DNA from: Bacillota bacterium
GTDB lineage: Bacteria > Bacillota > Desulfitobacteriia > Desulfitobacteriales > JAJXUE01
Assembly: GCA_021786555.1 (NCBI GenBank)
Contig: JAJYNB010000260.1
Location: 1-7,581, forward strand
Direction of reading: 5' to 3'
Length of the DNA stretch: 7,581 nucleotides
Below the pieces are notes generated by a model. It saw only the letters and a list, made by a program, of their open reading frames with translations, searched no databases and was not told the DNA's origin. Position numbers and translations under genes: made by a program. Positions 1 to 5,630 of this stretch are shown piece after piece. The number at the start of each line of letters is the position of its first letter. Position 1 is the stretch's first letter.

Positions 1-446
1 CGGCGCTGGAACCGGTCTATCACCGCGATTACGGCGATGCCAGCTACATTTACTTGAGCAGCGGCAAGGTGATTCTGGACCGCAGGTCAATCCGCGGGGT
101 CAAACAAGCTTTGACCAGGCTGAAGGCCCTGGATCAGGCGTACCTGCGCCGCCTTTGCGGCCGGGAGTTAGGCCACCAACTGAACTTGCCGCTGCCTTTG
201 TCTGCCCAACTGATTTTAGTGCCGTTAAAAATGCGCCTGCCGCTGACGGAAAACGATTCAGCTTACGGGCTGGTGAACCTGGCAGCGGTGCGAAAGGTCC
301 TGTCCTGCGCAGAAGGCGGCAGCCTGGTCCTGCTGGATTCGGGGCAAAGCCTGAAGGTCTTGGCCAACAGGGAAACCTGTCTCACCCATTTAGGGGAAGG
401 AACTTTATTGCGCCAGCACTTTATGCGCAAGGTCTGGGAAATTTAG
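1..446 (+). CDS. 5'-truncated hypothetical protein, possibly ComK-like
   Basis: The reading frame is open from base 3 to the TAG at 444-446, so the gene starts outside the window. The TTG at 54 is only an internal codon: the frame upstream of it is open and reads as protein (ALEPVYHRDYGDASYIYL). At least 147 residues are visible. No signal peptide or membrane segment is seen. The pattern is a short strand, then DRRSIRG, a charged helical stretch, LVPLKMRLP, AYGLVNL, then SLVLLDSGQSLKVLAN and a terminal LLRQHF. This order recalls the core of ComK competence regulators, which have RS..G, a hydrophobic 'FFPT' strand, a 'VTF.NG' strand and a final LR. The match is remembered, not computed, and individual identities are low. 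If correct, it would be a DNA-binding transcription factor. The next gene begins 63 bases downstream with no terminator between, so co-transcription with the amidase and holin is possible. Otherwise it should be called hypothetical. Confidence 0.55.
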   Translation, partial: ALEPVYHRDYGDASYIYLSSGKVILDRRSIRGVKQALTRLKALDQAYLRRLCGRELGHQLNLPLPLSAQLILVPLKMRLPLTENDSAYGLVNLAAVRKVLSCAEGGSLVLLDSGQSLKVLANRETCLTHLGEGTLLRQHFMRKVWEI

Positions 447-509
447 CACTTATGGGGGTGAGGTCTGAATAAAATTGATAGGAGATAAGTTTATCAGGGG
501 GGTGTTGAA

Positions 510-1178
510 GTGCCAAAAGGATGTTCCAATCCGGGGCATGGCGGGCGGGACAGCGGAGCGTTGGGCAGCCGCAGCGTGGAAAAGGACATCAACCTGCAAG
601 TCAGCCTGAAGTTCGCCAAACGCATGCGGGATCATGGCTTTGAGATGGTTGAGACGCGGACTACTGACAGGTTTATGGGGTTATCGGACATTGTTGCGCT
701 AGCCAATGGCAGTGGGTGTGACTTTTTTCAGAGCAACCATTGTAATGCCGGACATGGTCATGGCTTTGAAATTTATGCCTTACCCGGGGGAAGAGCGGAA
801 CTCCACGCCCGGGTAATGGAAAAATATCTGGCCACAGCCCTGGGCATAAGTGACCGCGGCGTTAAGACGGACCAGAAGTTTTATGTGCTGGTACATACTG
901 CAATGCCAGCGGTTCTGGTGGAGCTGGCGTTTATTGACAACGCTGCGGAGGAGAATCTGCTGCTTAACGCTGCCTGGCAGGAAAAAGCCGTTGAAGCAAT
1001 GGTGAAAGCCTGGTGTGAGATTTATGCTGTAACCTACCGCCCTTTGGGTCAACCTCAGGCTCCGCCGCCACAAACGCAACCAGCCCCGCCTCCCGCCGCG
1101 GACAAGGCAGCACTGGTGCAAGAAGCCTTGGACTATTTGAACAGGGCTGGAGAAGTCATCAGGAAATTAGGTGAATAA
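510..1178 (+). CDS. N-acetylmuramoyl-L-alanine amidase (Amidase_3), endolysin-like
   Basis: This is a 222-residue zinc amidase that would cut the bond between muramic acid and L-Ala of the peptidoglycan stem peptide. The Amidase_3 fold spans residues 3-172. Zinc ligands are His10 (NPGHGG), Glu24 (SVEKDINL) and His77 (SNHCNA). The catalytic Glu138 lies in VELAFIDN. A Pro/Gln-rich linker follows (about 178-197), then a short helical tail (198-222) too small for a standard wall-binding repeat domain. The GTG start at 510 has an AGGGGGG ribosome site at 496-502, and an in-frame TAA at 486-488 rules out an upstream extension. The protein begins directly at the first catalytic strand and has no signal peptide. 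That is typical of phage endolysins and atypical for host autolysins such as CwlD. The gene 18 bases downstream is a holin, which would supply the export route. It could be a prophage remnant or a domesticated lysis enzyme. Confidence 0.9.
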   Translation: MPKGCSNPGHGGRDSGALGSRSVEKDINLQVSLKFAKRMRDHGFEMVETRTTDRFMGLSDIVALANGSGCDFFQSNHCNAGHGHGFEIYALPGGRAELHARVMEKYLATALGISDRGVKTDQKFYVLVHTAMPAVLVELAFIDNAAEENLLLNAAWQEKAVEAMVKAWCEIYAVTYRPLGQPQAPPPQTQPAPPPAADKAALVQEALDYLNRAGEVIRKLGE

Positions 1179-1196
1179 AAAAAGGAGAGGATAGGT

Positions 1197-1655
1197 ATGC
1201 AAGATTTTAGTGCGTTATTGTTTCAAATACTGGACGGCTTAATCAAGATCTTACTGCCGGTGGTTGCCGGTGTGGGAATCAATTATCTGGCCAAAAAGAT
1301 TGGGCGGGAAAAGTTCTCCCTGGCCAAGGATGTAATTGGCAGTATCGTATCTACGCTTGAACAGCAGTACAGGTCAGGGGAGATTCCCAAGGATGACCGT
1401 TTTTCCCTGGCCCTGGAACAAGGAGTTAAGCGTACGGGCCTGACTGAACAACAGGTTGCCTTATTGATTAAAGAGGCTGTGTTTATCATGAACGCCCAGC
1501 TGGGCAAGTACACCTATGCGCCGGCCGCGCCCCAAAGTTTCAATACCCAGGGCAGCGTATCTGAAGTCGCAACCCAACCGGCCGATTCAGCCGTTGCTGT
1601 CATGGCGGAGACTCCCAGTTTGATCGATTCACTGGTGATTCCGGGAAAAGGTTGA
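1197..1655 (+). CDS. phage holin, LLH family
   Basis: This 152-residue protein has one N-terminal hydrophobic segment (about residues 8-31, LLPVVAGVGINYL at the core). A basic turn AKKIGREK and a long amphipathic helical region (about 42-100) follow, and then an Ala/Pro/Ser/Thr-rich tail (about 108-152). A single TM segment, the KKIG.EK turn and the helical 'ALEQGVK..GL.EQQVALLIKEAV' region are the usual layout of LLH-type holins. Holins in this family are thought to permeabilise the membrane so a cytoplasmic endolysin can reach the wall. The ATG at 1197 has a strong AGGAGAGG site at 1183-1190. It sits 18 bases after the amidase, which lacks a signal peptide, so the two are a plausible functional pair. 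The tail beyond residue 105 is longer than I would expect and of unknown role. An intrinsic terminator follows 17 bases after the stop. Confidence 0.8.
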   Translation: MQDFSALLFQILDGLIKILLPVVAGVGINYLAKKIGREKFSLAKDVIGSIVSTLEQQYRSGEIPKDDRFSLALEQGVKRTGLTEQQVALLIKEAVFIMNAQLGKYTYAPAAPQSFNTQGSVSEVATQPADSAVAVMAETPSLIDSLVIPGKG

Positions 1656-1672
1656 TTAGATGTTTTGTCAGG

Positions 1673-1703
1673 GCGGTCTCCAGCTTGGGGGGACCGCTTT
1701 TTT
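1673..1703 (+). terminator. intrinsic terminator after the holin gene
   Basis: GCGGTCTCC at 1673-1681 pairs with GGGGACCGC at 1689-1697 (9 bp, one G-T pair), with a loop of 7 bases, followed by six T residues at 1698-1703. It closes the amidase/holin transcription unit and insulates ahcY. Confidence 0.9.
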
Positions 1704-1714
1704 AGCGTGCAAAA

Positions 1715-1742
1715 TGCAAAACTGTGTGATAACATCTATAAT
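1715..1742 (+). promoter_or_regulatory. candidate sigma-A promoter for ahcY
   Basis: A perfect TATAAT is at 1737-1742. With a 16-base spacer the upstream hexamer is TGCAAA (1715-1720), a weak -35. It lies just after the holin terminator and about 95 bases before the ahcY ATG, where a promoter is required. TGCAAAA occurs twice in direct tandem (1708-1714 and 1715-1721), overlapping the -35, and could be a regulator site. Confidence 0.5.
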
Positions 1743-1745
1743 AAA

Positions 1746-1760
1746 GCACTTAAAGTGTTA
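1746..1760. promoter_or_regulatory. small inverted repeat just downstream of the ahcY -10
   Basis: CACTT-A-AAGTG (1748-1757 plus flanks, within AGCACTTAAAGTGTT) is an inverted repeat covering the expected transcription start. The position suits an operator, but the repeat is short and no regulator is identified. Confidence 0.2.
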
Positions 1761-1803
1761 AACTAGTTTTCGACCCGGGACTCAAAACCTGTTGCGGTCG
1801 GAT

Positions 1804-1839
1804 AAAGGAGGTGGGTCCGGCATAGCCGGACTTGAAATG
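1804..1839 (+). promoter_or_regulatory. ahcY ribosome site separated from its ATG by a hairpin
   Basis: A strong Shine-Dalgarno AAAGGAGG lies at 1804-1811, but the first in-frame ATG is at 1837, 25 bases away. Between them, GTCCGGC (1815-1821), loop ATA, and GCCGGAC (1825-1831) form a perfect 7-bp stem. Excising the hairpin leaves 3 + 5 = 8 bases between SD and ATG, a normal spacing. The hairpin contains an in-frame ATA but no usual start codon. Confidence 0.6.
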
Positions 1840-3099
1840 ATGTCTGCACTAAACGAAAGTTCCATCCGGAATATCTCCCTGGCGCCACAGGGGCAGCTAA
1901 AAATTGACTGGGTCAAAGAACATATGCCTGTGCTTAACGAAATTCGTGGTGAGTTTGAACGGGATAAACCGTTTGCGGGTAAGAGGGTGGTAATCTGTCT
2001 CCACTTGGAAGCCAAGACTGCATATTTGGCAAAAGTTATTCAAGCCGGTGGGGCCGAAGTGGCCGTTGTGGCCAGTAATCCTCTCTCAACCCAGGATGAC
2101 GTGGTGGCGGCTCTGGTGGCTGGGGGAGTGAGGGCTTTTGCCTGGTATGGAGCTTCCGCAGAGGAATATAAGGGCCATCTGCACCGGGCTTTGGATTTTG
2201 CGCCGGACTTGATCATTGACGACGGCGGAGACTTGGTTTCAGAAATTCATGCCGTGAGGCGTGATTTAATCGGTAAAGTCATGGGCGGCGCCGAGGAAAC
2301 CACTACTGGGATTTTGCGCCTCCGGGCCATGGAGCGTGACGGCAGGCTTGAGTTCCCTATGATTGCGGTAAATGACGCTTTTTGTAAGTACTTATTTGAC
2401 AACCGTTACGGCACCGGGCAGTCGGTTTGGGACGGTATCATGCGCACCACCAACCTGGTAGTCGCGGGAAAAACCGTTGTGGTCGCCGGTTACGGCTGGT
2501 GCGGCAAAGGAGTAGCCATGCGGGCCAAGGGGCTGGGGGCCAGGGTCATCGCTTGTGAAGTTGATCCCATAAAAGCGATTGAAGCGTGGATGGATGGCTT
2601 CGAAGTAATGCCCATGGCTGAGGCAGCTGAGGTTGGGGACATGTTCATTACGGTCACGGGCAATAAAGATGTCATTACCGGCGAACATTTCGCCGCAATG
2701 AAGGACGGAGCGCTGATGTGTAATGCCGGCCATTTTGATGTGGAAATCAGCAAGCCTGAGCTGGAGAAAATATCCACTGCAAAACGCAAGGTGCGAAACA
2801 ACATTGAAGAGTTTGGTCTGAAGAATGGCCGCAAAGTATACCTGCTGGCGGAAGGACGCCTGGTAAATCTGGCAGCGGGAGACGGCCACCCGGCAGAGGT
2901 AATGGACATGACTTTCTCTTTACAGGCCTTGTCCCTGCGCTACCTGATTGAGCAACGTTCCGGGTTGGAAGCCCGGGTATATAACGTAGCAGATGAAATC
3001 GACCGCAAAGTGGCCAAACTCCGCCTGGCTTCCCTGGGCCTGGACATTGACAAACTTACACCTGAACAGGAAAAATACCAGTCCTCCTGGGCAGAGTAG
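1837..3099 (+). CDS. ahcY: S-adenosylhomocysteine hydrolase (adenosylhomocysteinase)
   Basis: The enzyme reversibly splits S-adenosylhomocysteine, the inhibitory product of SAM-dependent methylation, into homocysteine and adenosine, using bound NAD. Starting at the ATG at 1837 gives 420 residues, the short bacterial/archaeal class lacking the C-terminal DHYRY tail of the eukaryotic type. Visible family motifs are CLHLEAKT with His56, DDGGD with Asp129, AEETTTG with Glu155, Lys184, and FDN with Asp188/Asn189. The NAD-binding AGYGWCGKG has glycines at 218/220/223, and GHFDVE has His299. AEGRLVNL and GHPAEVMD are also present. The Cys of the long class after the FDN motif (YGC) is Thr here (YGT), and the substrate-site HMTVET is HLEAKT. 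Both are, as I recall, features of the short class, some members of which prefer S-inosylhomocysteine. The frame is open back to a TTG at 1792, but that start has no ribosome site and would translate the SD and hairpin. Three consecutive TAG codons end the gene. Confidence 0.95.
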   Translation: MMSALNESSIRNISLAPQGQLKIDWVKEHMPVLNEIRGEFERDKPFAGKRVVICLHLEAKTAYLAKVIQAGGAEVAVVASNPLSTQDDVVAALVAGGVRAFAWYGASAEEYKGHLHRALDFAPDLIIDDGGDLVSEIHAVRRDLIGKVMGGAEETTTGILRLRAMERDGRLEFPMIAVNDAFCKYLFDNRYGTGQSVWDGIMRTTNLVVAGKTVVVAGYGWCGKGVAMRAKGLGARVIACEVDPIKAIEAWMDGFEVMPMAEAAEVGDMFITVTGNKDVITGEHFAAMKDGALMCNAGHFDVEISKPELEKISTAKRKVRNNIEEFGLKNGRKVYLLAEGRLVNLAAGDGHPAEVMDMTFSLQALSLRYLIEQRSGLEARVYNVADEIDRKVAKLRLASLGLDIDKLTPEQEKYQSSWAE

Positions 3100-3112
3100 T
3101 AGTAGGGCCAGT

Positions 3113-3187
3113 ATGACTTTGCCCATGGATTACCACGTTCATTCCCGTTTCTCGCCGGATTCCTGTACAGAAGTGGAAGACACCTAA
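3113..3187 (+). pseudogene. N-terminal remnant of a PHP-domain (HisJ-like) phosphatase
   Basis: An ATG at 3113 opens a frame of only 24 codons ending with TAA at 3185-3187. Residues 5-17, MDYHVHSRFSPDS, are the typical first strand of PHP-domain proteins such as histidinol-phosphatase HisJ. The HxH metal ligands are His8 and His10. HisJ-type proteins are around 260-280 residues, so about 90% is missing, and I see no remaining body of the gene. The stop is followed within 13 bases by a terminator. The simplest reading is a deletion that fused the start of a PHP gene to its downstream terminator. It lies 13 bases after the ahcY stop with a weak AGGG site, which suggests a former ahcY-PHP operon. 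A functional 24-residue peptide is possible but unlikely. Confidence 0.65.
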
Positions 3188-3199
3188 AGGAATAGTTTT

Positions 3200-3246
3200 C
3201 CCCCTTGGGCGTTAAAGCTGTTTTAACTTTGTTCAAGGGGTTTTTT
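3200..3246 (+). terminator. intrinsic terminator of the ahcY unit
   Basis: CCCCTTG (3201-3207) pairs with CAAGGGG (3234-3240), followed by T6 (3241-3246). The large loop holds a second stem, GTTAAA (3211-3216) with TTTAAC (3222-3227), giving a stacked two-stem terminator. Confidence 0.85.
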
Positions 3247-3424
3247 GTTGGGTAGGGCTCCTTGGCATGAATATTGCTAGGAATAAATCTATTTTATAAA
3301 AACTTATTTATTTTTTCTCTGTTATAGTATACAATATATTTAACCTTTTTAATTTTGGAAGATTGCTTTGCTTTATAATAATTGTTAGAATATTCTCAAT
3401 ACCAAATATCTGAGAAGAGACGAG
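3247..3424. other. AT-rich intergenic region, regulator promoter zone
   Basis: About 180 bases without a gene, much more AT-rich than the flanks from 3280 to 3400. It contains TATAAT at 3374-3379 and TATAGT at 3323-3328 as -10 candidates, neither with a good -35 at 16-18 bases. The promoter of the downstream regulator must lie here unless there is read-through. No RNA gene or convincing riboswitch is seen. Confidence 0.4.
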
Positions 3425-4837
3425 GTGCAGGCCTTGAAGAGCGTTAGGATTGGTTTTGTGGGAGCAGAGGAACCGAATTTGACAGAAGCCATGGAATTTG
3501 ACCTTGGATACTTCCAACCTGTGATGGAATCCCTTCAGGAAGGGATGGAGGTGACCGACAACAGGGGTAACGTGGTATATGTAAATCAGGCTTTTACCCG
3601 GTTTACCGGAATCAACCCCAACGACTGGATAGGTAAGAACGTGTTCGAAGCAGCACCACATACCCCTCTGGTCCAAGTGCTGGTTTCACAGCAACCCGTG
3701 TTTAGTACGCGGGCTGAGGTGCGGGGGCTGGAGGTTATGGCCAGTGCTGTTCCCCTGTTTGTTAACGGGCATATGGTCGGCGGTGTTATGACCTGGCAGC
3801 CACTGACCCAGGTGGCGCGCTTGCAGGAAGAATTGGGCCAATCCCATACCTTGATTGAAAACCTGTATGCGCGTTTGCAGCAGGTGGCAGGGGCAAAGTT
3901 CACCTTTGACAGTATTATTGGCACCAGCAAAGCTACCAGGACGGCGGTGGAGACTGCCCGCAAAGCGGCCAAGGCCGATAACCCGGTTCTGATATCGGGT
4001 GAAAGCGGGACTGGCAAGGAACTCTATGCCCATGCCATCCACCAGGCCAGCCGCCGGCGAGAGAAACCATTTATCAAACTTAACTGTAACGGCATTCCAG
4101 AGAGTCTGATGGAAGATGAAGTGTTTGGGCACGAAAAGGGCGCCTATCCCGGGGCTATCCGGACTCATATCGGGAGGCTTGAACTTGCCAACGGCGGCAG
4201 CTTGTTCCTGGACGAAGTAGCCAACCTCAACCTGTTTATTCAGGACAAACTGCTGCGGGTGCTGGAACATTGGGAATTTTTCCGGGTGGGCGGCTCCCAG
4301 CCTATCAGGGCTGATGTTAGGATTATAGCATCCTCCAACCGGGATTTGCGGGCCATGGTCCGCGACGGAAAGTTCCGCGAGGAGCTGTTTTACCGCCTGA
4401 ACAACCAGGAACTGGGTGTTCCCCCCCTGCGCCAGCGCAGGGAAGACATCCCCCTGTTTGTCAATTACCTGATGACCCGTTTTAACCGTAAATTAGGAAA
4501 AAGCATCAAAGGGGTAAGCCCTCAGGCCCTGCAAATTCTTATGGGGTATGACTGGCCCGGCAATGTAAGGGAATTGGAACACGTTGTTGAACGGGCCATG
4601 CTCTCCGCCAATGAGCCCCAGCTTACCCATAAGCACTTGGCGGAATACCTTTCCCATGTGAGCGGGGGGTTGATGCAGGCTTATGATATAATGCCCATGA
4701 AACGCATGGAAGAGATTCTGCTGCGGGCAGCGCTGGCCCGGTACGGGGACAATCTTGAAGGCAAAAAGAAAGCGGCTCAGATTCTGAATATTTCTTTGGC
4801 TACTCTATATAATAAACTTAAAAAGTATGATATTTAA
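3425..4837 (+). CDS. PAS-AAA+-Fis transcriptional regulator (bEBP family) with altered GAFTGA
   Basis: The protein has 470 residues. A PAS domain is at about 31-130 (GMEVTDNRGNVVYVNQAF), then a coiled-coil linker (about 131-155). An AAA+ domain spans about 163-395 and a Fis-type helix-turn-helix about 430-470 (KKAAQILNISLATLYNKLKKY). Walker A is GESGTGKE (192-199), Walker B is SLFLDE (259-264), the arginine-finger region is FREELFYRLN (from 317), and sensor II is WPGNVREL (377-384). ATPase residues therefore look intact. The loop that contacts sigma-54, normally GAFTGA, reads GAYPGA (239-244), losing the key Thr and gaining Pro. The protein may therefore be a poor sigma-54 activator or act with sigma-A RNA polymerase, as TyrR does. 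The GTG at 3425 is followed in frame by a TTG at 3434 that has a better site (GAGGTG, 3422-3427, 6-base spacing), so the true protein may be 467 residues. The PAS ligand is unknown. It lies between ahcY and acuABC, each separated by a terminator, so its target is not clear. Confidence 0.92.
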   Translation: MQALKSVRIGFVGAEEPNLTEAMEFDLGYFQPVMESLQEGMEVTDNRGNVVYVNQAFTRFTGINPNDWIGKNVFEAAPHTPLVQVLVSQQPVFSTRAEVRGLEVMASAVPLFVNGHMVGGVMTWQPLTQVARLQEELGQSHTLIENLYARLQQVAGAKFTFDSIIGTSKATRTAVETARKAAKADNPVLISGESGTGKELYAHAIHQASRRREKPFIKLNCNGIPESLMEDEVFGHEKGAYPGAIRTHIGRLELANGGSLFLDEVANLNLFIQDKLLRVLEHWEFFRVGGSQPIRADVRIIASSNRDLRAMVRDGKFREELFYRLNNQELGVPPLRQRREDIPLFVNYLMTRFNRKLGKSIKGVSPQALQILMGYDWPGNVRELEHVVERAMLSANEPQLTHKHLAEYLSHVSGGLMQAYDIMPMKRMEEILLRAALARYGDNLEGKKKAAQILNISLATLYNKLKKYDI

Positions 4838-4842
4838 GATTC

Positions 4843-4870
4843 AACCCTCCGCTGCCCGGAGGGTTTCTTT
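4843..4870 (+). terminator. intrinsic terminator after the PAS-AAA+ regulator
   Basis: AACCCTCCG (4843-4851) pairs perfectly with CGGAGGGTT (4857-4865), 9 bp around a CTGCC loop, followed by the T-rich tail TTTCTTT (4864-4870). It starts 6 bases after the regulator stop and separates it from acuABC. Confidence 0.88.
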
Positions 4871-4977
4871 AAAGGCATCTCCTGGAATAAATTATGATCA
4901 AAGGGCGGACGGAAGGAGAATTGTTCTCCGATGTGGAAAATTACGCTGTGAAAGAATTCACTGCCGAGGTGACACCT
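4871..4977 (+). promoter_or_regulatory. acuABC leader with two inverted repeats
   Basis: Between the terminator and the preferred acuA start lie a TATGAT hexamer (4893-4898, no good -35) and a perfect repeat GGAGAA-TTG-TTCTCC (4915-4929). A CRP/FNR-like TGTGA-N6-TCACT follows (4947-4962). The ribosome site GAGGTG (4966-4971) is six bases before the GTG at 4978. Bacillus acuABC is under CcpA control, but I see no convincing cre box here. Confidence 0.4.
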
Positions 4978-5619
4978 GTGACTCCAGCCTATGCAACGAC
5001 TCGTTTCAGTACAATTCAGATCATGCACACGGCCAAAGGACTGATCAGTGTTGAAGGGCCAACTCTCAGTGAAAAAATTAACAGCCTGGGCATTGACGAC
5101 GGCATGAAAGCCTTCCGCCCGGCCTGGCGGCAAAAAGAGGCTCTGGTGGAAATAGCCGGTCTGGAAGATGGCTGGGTAGTTACGGCTTGCCGGGGTGAAG
5201 CGATTATCGGCTATATCACTTTTCACCCGCCGGGAGAATTTGAGCGCTGGGGCAGAGCCGGGATCAGGGAACTTCTGGAATTGGGGGCCATCGAGGTCGC
5301 GCCCGGGTACCGTAACATCAGGCTGGGCAGGGAGATGATGAAGGTCGCCTTTGCCGACCCTGTGATGGAAAATTATGTTGTTATCTCTACCGAGTACTAC
5401 TGGCATTGGGACCTGGACGGTACGGGTCTCAATGTGTGGGAATATCAGGCTGTTATGACCAGGTTGATGGAAAGCGCAGGCATGGTTAAACGGGACACCG
5501 ATGAACAGGAAATTTCTGCCCACCCTGCTAACATGCTGATGGTTAGGGTGGGCAACAAGGTCAGCCCTGAGGCAGTGGCGGGGTTTGAAAGGCTGCTGTT
5601 TCGCAAAAAAGAAGGTTAG
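4978..5619 (+). CDS. acuA: AcuA GNAT protein acetyltransferase (acetoin utilization)
   Basis: In B. subtilis AcuA acetylates the active-site lysine of acetyl-CoA synthetase AcsA and switches it off, using acetyl-CoA. This protein follows the B. subtilis sequence closely as I remember it: VEGP, AFRP, EALVEIAGL, FERWGR, ELGAIEVAPGYR, STEYYWHWDLDGTGL, VWEYQ and HPANMLM are shared or nearly so. The acetyl-CoA-binding GNAT motif A is VAPGYRNIRLG (about residues 108-117). I place the start at the GTG at 4978, with GAGGTG six bases upstream. That gives 213 residues, close to the about 210 of B. subtilis AcuA. An ATG at 4894 would add 28 residues that have no counterpart, and it lacks a ribosome site. 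acuB follows after 11 bases, and its ribosome site overlaps the acuA stop. Confidence 0.93.
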   Translation: MTPAYATTRFSTIQIMHTAKGLISVEGPTLSEKINSLGIDDGMKAFRPAWRQKEALVEIAGLEDGWVVTACRGEAIIGYITFHPPGEFERWGRAGIRELLELGAIEVAPGYRNIRLGREMMKVAFADPVMENYVVISTEYYWHWDLDGTGLNVWEYQAVMTRLMESAGMVKRDTDEQEISAHPANMLMVRVGNKVSPEAVAGFERLLFRKKEG

Positions 5620-5630
5620 GGGGCTGTATC

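Noticed and set aside
1792..1836. TTG at 1792 as the ahcY start
   Set aside because: It would translate the Shine-Dalgarno and hairpin into a Gly-rich extension absent from the family, and it has no ribosome site of its own.
1743..1836. SAM or SAH riboswitch in the ahcY leader
   Set aside because: The leader is only about 90 bases and shows neither the multi-helix fold nor a terminator/antiterminator pair.
3282..3316. AATAAAT/ATTTATT inverted repeat followed by T residues, terminator-like
   Set aside because: The stem is all A-T in a very AT-rich stretch, so it is weak and likely by chance.
3356..3371. Sigma-54-like -24/-12 element (TGG...TTTGC) upstream of the regulator
   Set aside because: The GG and GC are 11 bases apart instead of the required 10, and the CAC of the consensus is absent.
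3686..4270. 194-residue open frame on the minus strand
   Set aside because: It is antisense to the conserved PAS-AAA+ regulator and shows no recognisable domain or ribosome site.
4834..5523. 229-residue open frame on the minus strand
   Set aside because: It is antisense to acuA, which has strong family motifs, and it also crosses the regulator terminator.
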